A stretch of DNA of 64,000 nt from Rhodoligotrophos sp. CJ14 (GTDB lineage Bacteria; Pseudomonadota; Alphaproteobacteria; Rhizobiales; Im1). Below, in pieces: positions 35,714 through 43,024 of the stretch. Position numbers and translations under genes: made by a program. Every line of letters begins with the position of its first letter. The stretch's first letter is position 1. Location of the stretch: contig NZ_CP133319.1 in NCBI RefSeq assembly GCF_038811545.1, positions 4,724,001 to 4,788,000 of the forward strand, given 5' to 3'. The notes below the pieces were generated by a model. The model saw only the letters and a program-made list of their open reading frames with translations, was not told the origin of the DNA and made no database searches.

Positions 35714-37528
35714 ATGTTTCAAGAGTTTGAGGACGCCAGCGACCCCACCAAGAGCCCAGCCCGGATTGCCGCATTGCGAAATGAAATGGTGCGCAACGGC
35801 ATAGATGGCTACATCGTCCCTCGCTCCGATGAGCATCAGGGCGAGTATGTCGCGCCCTATGCGGAGCGGCTCCGTTGGCTGACCGGTTTTTCCGGTTCAG
35901 CAGGGCTCGCCATCATCCTGAACGATCGCGCCGCGCTGTTCATCGATGGCCGCTACACGATCCAGGCGCGCAGCCAGATCGACACGGCTCTCCTCGAACT
36001 GCGCCATGTCATTGATGAGCCTCCCACTGAATGGTTGCGCAGCAATCTCAAGCGTGACCAGCGCATTGGCTATGACCCGTGGCTGCTCACCCTTGATCAG
36101 GTCGACCGCTACGCAAAGGCCTGCATGGGCGCCGGTGCCGAGCTGGTCCCGATCGAGGGAAATCTCATAGACCGGATCTGGGATGATCAGCCGGCGCGAC
36201 CGGCCGCGCCCGTCGCAAGCCATCCGACCCAGTTTGCCGGGCGACGCCTGGCCGAAAAGCAGCCCGAGCTGAAAGCGGCGATAGAGCGGGCTGGCGCCAC
36301 CGCGGCCGTCCTCACCCAACCCGACTCGATCGCCTGGGCCTTCAACATCCGCGGCGCCGATATTGCGCACACGCCGGTGACGCTGGCCTTCGCGATCCTT
36401 TCGACGGAAGGCAGACCTCAGCTTTTCATCTCACCAGAGAAGCTGAGCGAAGATGTCCGCGCCGAGCTCGAGCCCGATATCGAGCTGTGCCGACCGGAAG
36501 ATTTTACCGACGCCTTGACCAGGCTCGGCCGCGAGGGCGCGAGCGTGCTCATTGATCCCGCTTGGACCGCCCACCGCATTGTCGACGTGCTGACCTATGC
36601 AGGGGCTAAGATCATCCGTGGCGCTGATCCCTGCATCAACCCCAAGGCCTGCAAGAACCCGATCGAGCTCGAAGGCGCCCGCATGGCCCATCGCCGCGAT
36701 GCGGTGGCCATGGCGCGCTTTCTCGCCTGGTTTGATCGCGAATCCCCCTCCGGCGCCTTGGACGAGATCACCGCCGCCCGCGCCTTGGAGGCCTTCCGCC
36801 AGGATACGGGCGCGCTCAAGGAGATCAGCTTCGATACGATCTCAGCGGCAGGGCCCAACGCCGCCCTCCCGCATTACCGTGTGACCACCGAGAGCAACCG
36901 CCGGATCAGGCCGGGCGAGATCTATCTCGTGGATTCCGGTGCCCAATATCTTGATGGCACGACAGACATCACGCGCACCATGATCGTCGGTGAGCCCGCC
37001 GCCGCCATGCGCGATCGCTTTACGCGCGTGCTGAAGGGCATGATTGCGGTAACCCTTGCACGGTTTCCCCAACGCACCACCGGCGCCCAGCTTGACAGCT
37101 TCGCCCGCGCCGCTCTGTGGCAGGCGGGGGTCGATTTTGACCATGGCACCGGGCATGGCGTCGGTAGCTATCTCTCCGTTCATGAAGGACCGGCGCGGAT
37201 ATCCAAGACCGGCACCGTGCCGCTTGAGACCGGCATGATCCTCTCGAACGAACCCGGCTATTACAAGGAAGGCGAGTATGGCATTCGCATCGAGAACCTG
37301 GTGGTGGTGAAGACACCCGAGCCAATTGCCGGCGGCGACCGGCCGATGCACAGCTTCGAGACCCTGACGCTCGCGCCCATTGACCGGCGCCTCATTTCGG
37401 TGGACTTGCTGGATGAGCGCGAGCTTGCCTGGCTCAACGCCTATCATCGCCGGGTCGTGGAAGAGATTGGCCCGCTGCTCGATGCGGAGACCGCAGACTG
37501 GCTTGCCCAGGCGACCGCCCCGCTCTAG
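35714..37528 (+). CDS. Xaa-Pro aminopeptidase (aminopeptidase P, M24B)
   Basis: The enzyme removes an N-terminal residue that precedes proline. The 604-residue protein is the long, eukaryote-like type with two creatinase-like N-terminal domains (starting ARIAALRNEMVRNGIDGYIVPRSDEHQGEY) and a C-terminal pita-bread metallopeptidase domain. Metal ligands are visible in LVDSGAQYLDGTTDITRT (two Asp), GTGHGVGSYLSVHEGP (His), LSNEPGYYKEGEYGIRIENL (Glu) and the final Glu region. Start ATG 35714 follows GGGAGAG. Its stop shares the bases CTAG with the stop of the convergent azlD. Confidence 0.94.
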   Translation: MFQEFEDASDPTKSPARIAALRNEMVRNGIDGYIVPRSDEHQGEYVAPYAERLRWLTGFSGSAGLAIILNDRAALFIDGRYTIQARSQIDTALLELRHVIDEPPTEWLRSNLKRDQRIGYDPWLLTLDQVDRYAKACMGAGAELVPIEGNLIDRIWDDQPARPAAPVASHPTQFAGRRLAEKQPELKAAIERAGATAAVLTQPDSIAWAFNIRGADIAHTPVTLAFAILSTEGRPQLFISPEKLSEDVRAELEPDIELCRPEDFTDALTRLGREGASVLIDPAWTAHRIVDVLTYAGAKIIRGADPCINPKACKNPIELEGARMAHRRDAVAMARFLAWFDRESPSGALDEITAARALEAFRQDTGALKEISFDTISAAGPNAALPHYRVTTESNRRIRPGEIYLVDSGAQYLDGTTDITRTMIVGEPAAAMRDRFTRVLKGMIAVTLARFPQRTTGAQLDSFARAALWQAGVDFDHGTGHGVGSYLSVHEGPARISKTGTVPLETGMILSNEPGYYKEGEYGIRIENLVVVKTPEPIAGGDRPMHSFETLTLAPIDRRLISVDLLDERELAWLNAYHRRVVEEIGPLLDAETADWLAQATAPL

Positions 37529-37827
37529 CCGATCAGCCAGCGCGCGGCGTTGATGGCCAGCGCCCCAACGATGAGCGTGCCGAGCAGGGGCAGTCGAAAT
37601 GCGGCGATTGCGGTGATCGCCCCGGCGATCGTCTCCGCAGGTCCCGTAAGGAACAGGGTCGGGGTGACGACCGCCGTGAGCACCGCCACCGGCAGCGCAT
37701 CGAGCGCTGCGCGCACCCGCGGCGTCAGCGTCACGTAGCGAAGCACGACCAGACCTGCGATCCGCGTGAGATAGGTCGCGGCGGCCATGGCGAAAATGGC
37801 CAGAGCCGCATCAGGATCAAGGCTCAT
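37525..37827 (-). CDS. azlD: AzlD-family branched-chain amino acid exporter subunit
   Basis: A 100-residue membrane protein with four hydrophobic segments. The pattern AAATYLTRIAGLVVLRYVTLTPRVRAALDALPVAVL is typical of AzlD, the small partner of AzlC in the LIV-E branched-chain amino acid efflux family. The start at 37827 overlaps the azlC stop (ATGA), as expected for a two-subunit exporter. The stop is shared with that of the convergent aminopeptidase in a CTAG palindrome. Confidence 0.9.
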   Translation of the reverse strand: MSLDPDAALAIFAMAAATYLTRIAGLVVLRYVTLTPRVRAALDALPVAVLTAVVTPTLFLTGPAETIAGAITAIAAFRLPLLGTLIVGALAINAARWLIG

Positions 37828-38543
37828 GCGGCCGGCTCCCGGCGTGCAGGCTTCACCCGCATGAAGGCGCCGGCGATTGTCCCGGCGAGCCCGCCGATCA
37901 GGATATACCAGGGGCCCGCGATCATCTCTCGGGAGATTACGGCGAAGAGAGCGCTGGTCCCGATCACCAGTCCTGTCTGGGGGCCTCGCCAGAAGCCTAC
38001 GATCAGCCCGAGGAACAGCGCCGTGAAGATGAAGTCGAAGCCATATCGCTCCGGCGGGCCCATCGTCGTGCCCAGAATGGCGCCGGCCGCCGTCCAGCCG
38101 GACCAGCTGAGCATCAGCACGAAGGCGATCCCGGCGAAATAGGCGGGATAAAGCGGTCCCTGCAGCGCGCGCTTCTCTGAGAAGGCCCAGACCTCGTCCG
38201 TCATGAAGAACAGATAGATCCAGCGCTCCATAGGCCCGAAATGCTGAAAGTGCCGGCCAAGGGACGCCGACATCATCACATGCCGCAGATTGACGGTGAG
38301 GGCGGTCACGCCCAAGAGCAGCCACGGCACAGGCTCATGCCAAATCTCGATGGCGACGAATTGCGAGGCGCCGGCAAAGACCGCAAGGCTCATTAAGGTC
38401 GCCTCGAGCGGGCTCAACCCCTTCTGCACCGCGAGCGCGCCGAACACCATGCCAATTGGGATGGCGGCCAGCCCGACCGGCAGAGCGGTCGTGATGCCGC
38501 TCAAGAATTCCCGCGCGTACCGCCCCTGTGCATCACTTGTCAT
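37824..38543 (-). CDS. azlC: AzlC-family branched-chain amino acid exporter
   Basis: A 239-residue inner-membrane protein with about seven hydrophobic segments. The order REFLSGITTALPVGLAAIPIGMVFG, LAVFAGASQFVAIEI, LTVNLRHVMMSASLG and FFMTDEVWAFSE is diagnostic for AzlC, the large subunit of the branched-chain amino acid exporter. The start is taken at the ATG 38543 because the preceding in-frame stretch is the shadow of another gene. It is cotranscribed with azlD. Confidence 0.92.
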   Translation of the reverse strand: MTSDAQGRYAREFLSGITTALPVGLAAIPIGMVFGALAVQKGLSPLEATLMSLAVFAGASQFVAIEIWHEPVPWLLLGVTALTVNLRHVMMSASLGRHFQHFGPMERWIYLFFMTDEVWAFSEKRALQGPLYPAYFAGIAFVLMLSWSGWTAAGAILGTTMGPPERYGFDFIFTALFLGLIVGFWRGPQTGLVIGTSALFAVISREMIAGPWYILIGGLAGTIAGAFMRVKPARREPAA

Positions 38544-38595
38544 TTCGCCACCGCGCGATGTCTCGGGAAAGCTGTCTTTTTCGCCGGCCGCCGCC

Positions 38596-39459
38596 TTAGC
38601 CCTGGCCGTCGATGGCCTTTGCAACGAGCGCAAGGAACGCATCTGCCGTGCTGATGCCGGCCACATCATCCGCCTCGATCGCATAGCCGAAATTGTCTGC
38701 GATCTTCTGGTAGAGCGGAATGCGATGATGCAGCAACTGCTCGAAGCCCCAGATGGCGAACCCATCCGGGTCAACATCGTCATCCCGTTCACAGCCGGTG
38801 AGCGTTTTATACTCCGCCCATTTCCGGCCGAGAAACACGTCCTGGTAATACATCGGCTTGGGCGCCGCCTTGAACCGGTCGATCAGCATGCGGGCATGCG
38901 CCTCGGTGCCGCGGATATAGACGAGCAGCGTCGCCTCCGAGACCGTCTTCAGCACCGCGTCATTGTGGTTCTCTGGATCAACGACCTCGCACAGGCTGCC
39001 GCTGGCATCGGCCACGAAATTCTCATACCCATAGATGTCCCGCGCCTTTTCGATGAACTCCGGGACATCGAGCATGGAGCGGATCTCTGCGCGCCGGTGC
39101 TGGGCCTGTCGCCTCCGGTACTCGTCGAACGGCAATCCGCCTTTCGCGGGATTGCCGGGCTTGCCGAGATAGACGGACAGGGGTTCAAGATTGCCGAAGG
39201 TGACGTTGGAGCGGATATAGATCGAATCTGAGAGAAGAAGGCCGCGCAGCACGGGGTTCTTCATCGCCTCGCGCTTCACATTGTCGACGATGTAATTTTC
39301 CATGTAGCGGGTGGCGATGCGGTAATCGACCGAGTAGTGAAACCACTGGGCCTCGCGCAGGATACGCCCGATCCGGGTTTTGCCCACCCCGGACATGCCG
39401 AACACGGTCACCGCCTTGGCCGGCGAGGCCAGGAAAGCGGCACCAGAAGAAAATCGCAT
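38596..39459 (-). CDS. P-loop ATPase/kinase-like protein of unknown role
   Basis: A 287-residue protein with an N-terminal Walker A loop, VTVFGMSGVGKTRIGRIL (about residues 17-34). Further on are VDYRIATRYM, FVADASGSLCEVVDPE and LLVYIRGTEAHARMLIDRF, the last two resembling an adenylate/shikimate-kinase-like fold. Its ending (GISTADAFLALVAKAIDGQ) is common to small kinases. It lies 52 bases upstream of azlC on the same strand, but no functional tie is evident. I recognise it only as a conserved alphaproteobacterial ATPase-like protein. Confidence 0.7.
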   Translation of the reverse strand: MRFSSGAAFLASPAKAVTVFGMSGVGKTRIGRILREAQWFHYSVDYRIATRYMENYIVDNVKREAMKNPVLRGLLLSDSIYIRSNVTFGNLEPLSVYLGKPGNPAKGGLPFDEYRRRQAQHRRAEIRSMLDVPEFIEKARDIYGYENFVADASGSLCEVVDPENHNDAVLKTVSEATLLVYIRGTEAHARMLIDRFKAAPKPMYYQDVFLGRKWAEYKTLTGCERDDDVDPDGFAIWGFEQLLHHRIPLYQKIADNFGYAIEADDVAGISTADAFLALVAKAIDGQG

Positions 39460-39483
39460 GACAGCTCCGCTGTTAAGTCCCCC

Positions 39484-39759
39484 TCATCCCTTAGCGGAGC
39501 GGCTGTCCAGGTCAAGCCTTCCGGTGGTCGTGCTACAAGATACACCCTCGGCCTGGTAGCCGAGGATGTCGCCGGGCTGGCAGTCGAGCACCGCGCAGAT
39601 CTTCTCCAGCGTTTCGAAGCGCACGCCCTTCACCTTGCCCGATTTGAGCAGCGATAGGTTCTGCTCGGTGATGCCAATCCGGTGGGCAAGTTCCCGGGAG
39701 CGCATTTTGCGCTTCGCCAGCATCTGATCGAGCATCACCACGATCATCTCCGCCCTCAC
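39484..39759 (-). CDS. XRE-type transcriptional regulator paired with a DUF2975 protein
   Basis: A 91-residue protein that is almost only a Cro/C1 helix-turn-helix: ELAHRIGITEQNLSLLKSGKVKGVRFETLEKICAVLDCQPGDIL. It belongs to the short YozG-like group that typically accompanies DUF2975 membrane proteins. The GTG at 39759 overlaps the DUF2975 stop (GTGA); an ATG at 39747 is an alternative. It most likely represses its own operon through the palindrome at 40338-40358. Confidence 0.88.
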   Translation of the reverse strand: MRAEMIVVMLDQMLAKRKMRSRELAHRIGITEQNLSLLKSGKVKGVRFETLEKICAVLDCQPGDILGYQAEGVSCSTTTGRLDLDSRSAKG

Positions 39760-40319
39760 ACGAAGCTTTCAAGTTCGCGGGATTGCCGTCTGGCGGCACC
39801 CATGATGTAGCCTACGGCCAGGATGACTGCGCCCATGCTGAGCATCGCAAAATCCTCAAAACCCACGCCGATGGCGAGTATACGGTGGCCAGGTTCATTG
39901 CCGATCGTCAGCAGCAATGTCTCCAGCGTCTTATCCACAATACGGATGGGCATGAACAACATGGCCATAAATCCGGCGCGCATCATGGCATCCGCCGATC
40001 TGGCGCTGAAGATGTCACCACGCTTGAGTTCGCCGAATATGATCGACACCTGCCAGAGCAGGTAGAACTGCAGACCGACGAGGACGAACTGGAGCAGGAA
40101 AAGCCCGCCGGTCTGGGTAGGACCGATATTGGCGACATCGGTCGCCTGGCTGCGCGCCATGACCTCCAGATAGGCCGTGGGGTCGACCCAGTTGTAAATG
40201 AAACCGATGGGAAGGACGAGCGCTCCGATGCGGGTGGCGGCGCTCATCCATTGGCCGATGGTTTGAATGCGCGGCAGTTCTGGAAAGTGGGCCGAGGACT
40301 CCGAGGTTTCGATGTTCAT
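39756..40319 (-). CDS. DUF2975 membrane protein
   Basis: A 187-residue protein with four hydrophobic segments (around residues 27-45, 70-92, 108-124, 150-172). Its RGDIFSARSADAMMRAGFMAM segment is the conserved DUF2975 core. The function is unknown. It is translationally coupled to the downstream XRE regulator, an arrangement seen in many bacteria. A perfect palindrome overlaps its promoter, so expression is likely repressor-controlled. Confidence 0.85.
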   Translation of the reverse strand: MNIETSESSAHFPELPRIQTIGQWMSAATRIGALVLPIGFIYNWVDPTAYLEVMARSQATDVANIGPTQTGGLFLLQFVLVGLQFYLLWQVSIIFGELKRGDIFSARSADAMMRAGFMAMLFMPIRIVDKTLETLLLTIGNEPGHRILAIGVGFEDFAMLSMGAVILAVGYIMGAARRQSRELESFV

Positions 40320-40337
40320 TGCTGTGCCTCAACAAAA

Positions 40338-40358
40338 ATTTATCGCGACGCGATAAAT
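40338..40358. promoter_or_regulatory. perfect 21-bp palindromic operator before DUF2975-XRE
   Basis: ATTTATCGCG, a single central A, then CGCGATAAAT: ten perfectly paired bases on each arm, 18 bases upstream of the DUF2975 start codon. Position and symmetry fit the operator of the XRE regulator encoded by the second gene. A transcribed hairpin is possible but less likely given the AT-rich arms. Confidence 0.7.
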
Positions 40359-40419
40359 CAGAGCTCGGCCCGGCTTTATTGAGGCGAGAATACAGCAGTT
40401 CCAGGACGGTGGGACGAGC

Positions 40420-41265
40420 TCAGCGCCCCTCGCGCCGGCCAAGGAATGCGAGGCGCTCGAAAAGCTGCACATCCTGCTCATTTTTGAGCAGAGCCCCATG
40501 GAGCGGTGGGATCAGCTTGCGGCTGTCCTGCTCCCGTAGGGTCTCCGGGCTTACATCCTCGTTCAGCAGCAGCTTGAGCCAGTCCAGGAGTTCGGAGGTG
40601 GATGGTTTCTTTTTGAGCCCGGGAACCTGTCGAAGGTTATAGAAAGTGGACAGTGCTTCCGAGACCAGCCGCTCCTTGAGACCGGGGAAGTGAACCTGGA
40701 TGATGCTTTCCATCACCTCACGCTCGGGGAACTTGATATAGTGGAAGAAGCACCGGCGCAGGAAGGCGTCGGGCAGCTCCTTCTCATTATTCGACGTGAT
40801 GATCACCACCGGGCGATGAATGGCCTTGATGGTCTCTCCGGTCTCGTACACATGGAACTCCATACGGTCGAGTTCCAAGAGCAGGTCGTTCGGAAACTCG
40901 ATATCGGCCTTGTCGATCTCGTCGATCAGCAGGACCACCCGCTCGTCCGACTGGAATGCCTCCCAGAGCTTGCCGCGGCGGATATAATTGCGGACATCCT
41001 TCACCCGCTCGTCACCCAGCTGGCTATCGCGCAGCCGTGACACCGCATCATATTCGTAAAGGCCCTGCTGGGCCTTGGTGGTGGACTTGATATGCCAGGT
41101 GATGAGCCGCATGCCGAGCGCTTTGGCGACCTCCTCGGCCAGCACCGTCTTCCCTGTTCCCGGCTCCCCCTTCACCAGCAAAGGACGCTCAAGCGTAATG
41201 GCAGCATTGACCGCAACCCTCAGGTCATCTGTGGCGACGTAATTTTTTGTACCTTCAAAGCGCAT
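40420..41265 (-). CDS. MoxR-family AAA+ ATPase
   Basis: A 281-residue AAA+ protein with Walker A (LVKGEPGTGKTVLAEEVA, near residue 30), Walker B (VVLLIDEIDKAD), sensor 1 (PVVIITSNNEKELPDAFLRRC) and a C-terminal helical lid. This is the MoxR/CbbQ layout. MoxR ATPases act as chaperones that insert cofactors or assemble complexes, usually with a von Willebrand A partner encoded next door. No such partner is adjacent here. It is divergent from dksA across a 192-bp region. Confidence 0.92.
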   Translation of the reverse strand: MRFEGTKNYVATDDLRVAVNAAITLERPLLVKGEPGTGKTVLAEEVAKALGMRLITWHIKSTTKAQQGLYEYDAVSRLRDSQLGDERVKDVRNYIRRGKLWEAFQSDERVVLLIDEIDKADIEFPNDLLLELDRMEFHVYETGETIKAIHRPVVIITSNNEKELPDAFLRRCFFHYIKFPEREVMESIIQVHFPGLKERLVSEALSTFYNLRQVPGLKKKPSTSELLDWLKLLLNEDVSPETLREQDSRKLIPPLHGALLKNEQDVQLFERLAFLGRREGR

Positions 41266-41457
41266 GCGAACGATCTCTTCTGCTGGAAGGACAACCGGGT
41301 GAAAGCCCGTTGTAGCGAAGCAGATCTGTCCTGGCCAGAGCCAGTGCAGGATCCGTTCACTCTTCCGCGCTCCTTCGAGTTGCCTATTGTGGCCAATCGC
41401 CGGTCTCGATATATACGCGCATTCGGAGGGAGCCGCTTGGCAGCATTGAGGATATCA

Positions 41458-41874
41458 ATGGGTGTGGAAATTGCCTCTGACTACAAGCCGTCCGAGAACG
41501 AACAGTTTATGAATCCCCGGCAGCGTGAGTATTTCCGCAAGAAGCTACTGGCTTGGAAAGAGGAAATCCTCCGCGAAAGCAAAGAGACCCTCGAGCATCT
41601 CCAGAACGAGTCCTCGCATTTGCCGGATCTGGCGGATCGTGCCTCGACGGAGACGGACAGGGCGCTTGAGCTTCGGACCCGTGATCGGCAGCGTAAGCTG
41701 ATCGCGAAAATCGATGAGGCTCTGCAGCGGATCGAGGACGGCTCATATGGCTACTGTGAAGAAACCGGTGAGCCAATCGGACTGAAGCGCCTGGACGCCC
41801 GGCCGATTGCCACCCTGTCGCTCGAGGCGCAGGAACGCCACGAGCGCCGCGAGCGGGTCTACCGCGACGATTGA
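41458..41874 (+). CDS. dksA: RNA polymerase-binding transcription factor DksA
   Basis: DksA binds the secondary channel of RNA polymerase and, with ppGpp, adjusts rRNA and amino-acid promoters. The 138-residue protein has the coiled coil (FRKKLLAWKEEILRESKETLEHL to ELRTRDRQRKLIAKIDEAL) with the tip sequence DLADRASTE, and a C-terminal globular part. Only one cysteine (C100 in YGYCEETGEPI) remains of the four that bind zinc in E. coli DksA; the second pair is replaced (ATLSLEAQERHE). This is known from other alphaproteobacteria and implies zinc-independent folding. The start ATG 41458 follows TTGAGG. Confidence 0.94.
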   Translation: MGVEIASDYKPSENEQFMNPRQREYFRKKLLAWKEEILRESKETLEHLQNESSHLPDLADRASTETDRALELRTRDRQRKLIAKIDEALQRIEDGSYGYCEETGEPIGLKRLDARPIATLSLEAQERHERRERVYRDD

Positions 41875-41947
41875 CGCGCGGGAACGCCTTGCTCGACTGA
41901 ACATGAGCAGCCGGACTGGAGCCTGATCGTTCCGGTCCAGCGAGACC

Positions 41948-43006
41948 TCATGACGAGGGATGAGCGCAGAGCGCGGTTTCGTCAGCGCATGCGCCCTGCT
42001 CGACTTCGATGGTCGCATGATCAATGCCGAACCTGGTCTTGAGCCGGGCCTTGATCTGTGAGACCACGTTGGCCACGCGTGCGTTCTCGCTGAGCCGCGC
42101 ATGCAGCGTCAGCATTGGACGCTCATTGGTCAATGCCCAGACATGAATGTGATGGACGTCTTCAACCCCCGGGCAGGTTTGGAGAATGTCTTGGGCGATC
42201 TCGTCCGCGGAGAGGTGGCTGGGTGCTCCCTCCAGCAGAATATGTCCGGCATCCCTAACGAGCCTCACCGCGCTGGTGAGCAGGAGCAGCCCGACCAGTC
42301 CCGATAGGATGGGATCGATGGGCATGAAGCCGGTAAATGCGATCACCACTGCGGCAACGATCGCAGCCACTGAGCCGAGCATGTCCCCCAGCACGTGCAG
42401 CAGCGCGCCACGGATATTGAGATTGTCGCGATCGGCCCCGTGCAGGATGAAGAAGGCGGCGATATTGGCGAGGAGTCCCGCAGCCGCAACCCAGAGCATG
42501 GTCTTGGCATCCACATGCTCGGGCGAGAGCAGGCGCGAGATGGCCTCCACCAGGATCCAGGCGACCACCAGTATCATCGCAATACCGTTCGTATAGGCAA
42601 CGACGATTTGCATGCGGTCGAACCCGTAGCTGCGCCTCATATCCGCCGGGCGCCGGGCCAGGCGAAACGCATACCAGGCAAAGGCGAGTGAGACGCAGTC
42701 GGTCAGCATATGCGCGGCATCGGCGATCAAGGCCAGCGAGCCCGCAGCGACTCCGCCGACGAGTTCGAAGATCATGAAGCCGGCGGTGAGGGCAGCCGCC
42801 CAGAACGTCCGTTGCTCATTGGCACCATGCACATGGGCGCCAAAGCCATGGCTATGCTGATGATCATGACCATGATCATGCCCGTGATCATGGTCATGAT
42901 GGTCGTGACCATGCGGCCCCGATCCAGGCGCAGTTATCGCCTCGGCGCCGGTGCCTCCGCCACGGGTCCCAGCACCGCCCATCGAAGCATCCGTGTCGTC
43001 GGCCAT
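41948..43006 (-). CDS. cation diffusion facilitator (Zn/Co/Cd exporter)
   Basis: A 352-residue CDF transporter that exchanges protons for Zn2+ or related metals at the inner membrane. Six transmembrane segments are visible, with the metal-site motifs in IADAAHMLTD and HVLGDMLGS (HxxxD). A C-terminal cytoplasmic ferredoxin-like domain (VHHIHVWALTNERPMLTLHARL) follows. The N-terminus has a very His/Asp-rich stretch of about 16 histidines (residues 32-60), a likely metal-buffering tail. Its closest relatives in pattern are CzcD/ZitB. Confidence 0.92.
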   Translation of the reverse strand: MADDTDASMGGAGTRGGGTGAEAITAPGSGPHGHDHHDHDHGHDHGHDHQHSHGFGAHVHGANEQRTFWAAALTAGFMIFELVGGVAAGSLALIADAAHMLTDCVSLAFAWYAFRLARRPADMRRSYGFDRMQIVVAYTNGIAMILVVAWILVEAISRLLSPEHVDAKTMLWVAAAGLLANIAAFFILHGADRDNLNIRGALLHVLGDMLGSVAAIVAAVVIAFTGFMPIDPILSGLVGLLLLTSAVRLVRDAGHILLEGAPSHLSADEIAQDILQTCPGVEDVHHIHVWALTNERPMLTLHARLSENARVANVVSQIKARLKTRFGIDHATIEVEQGACADETALCAHPSS

Positions 43007-43024
43007 GATCGCGTCCCGTGCCGA

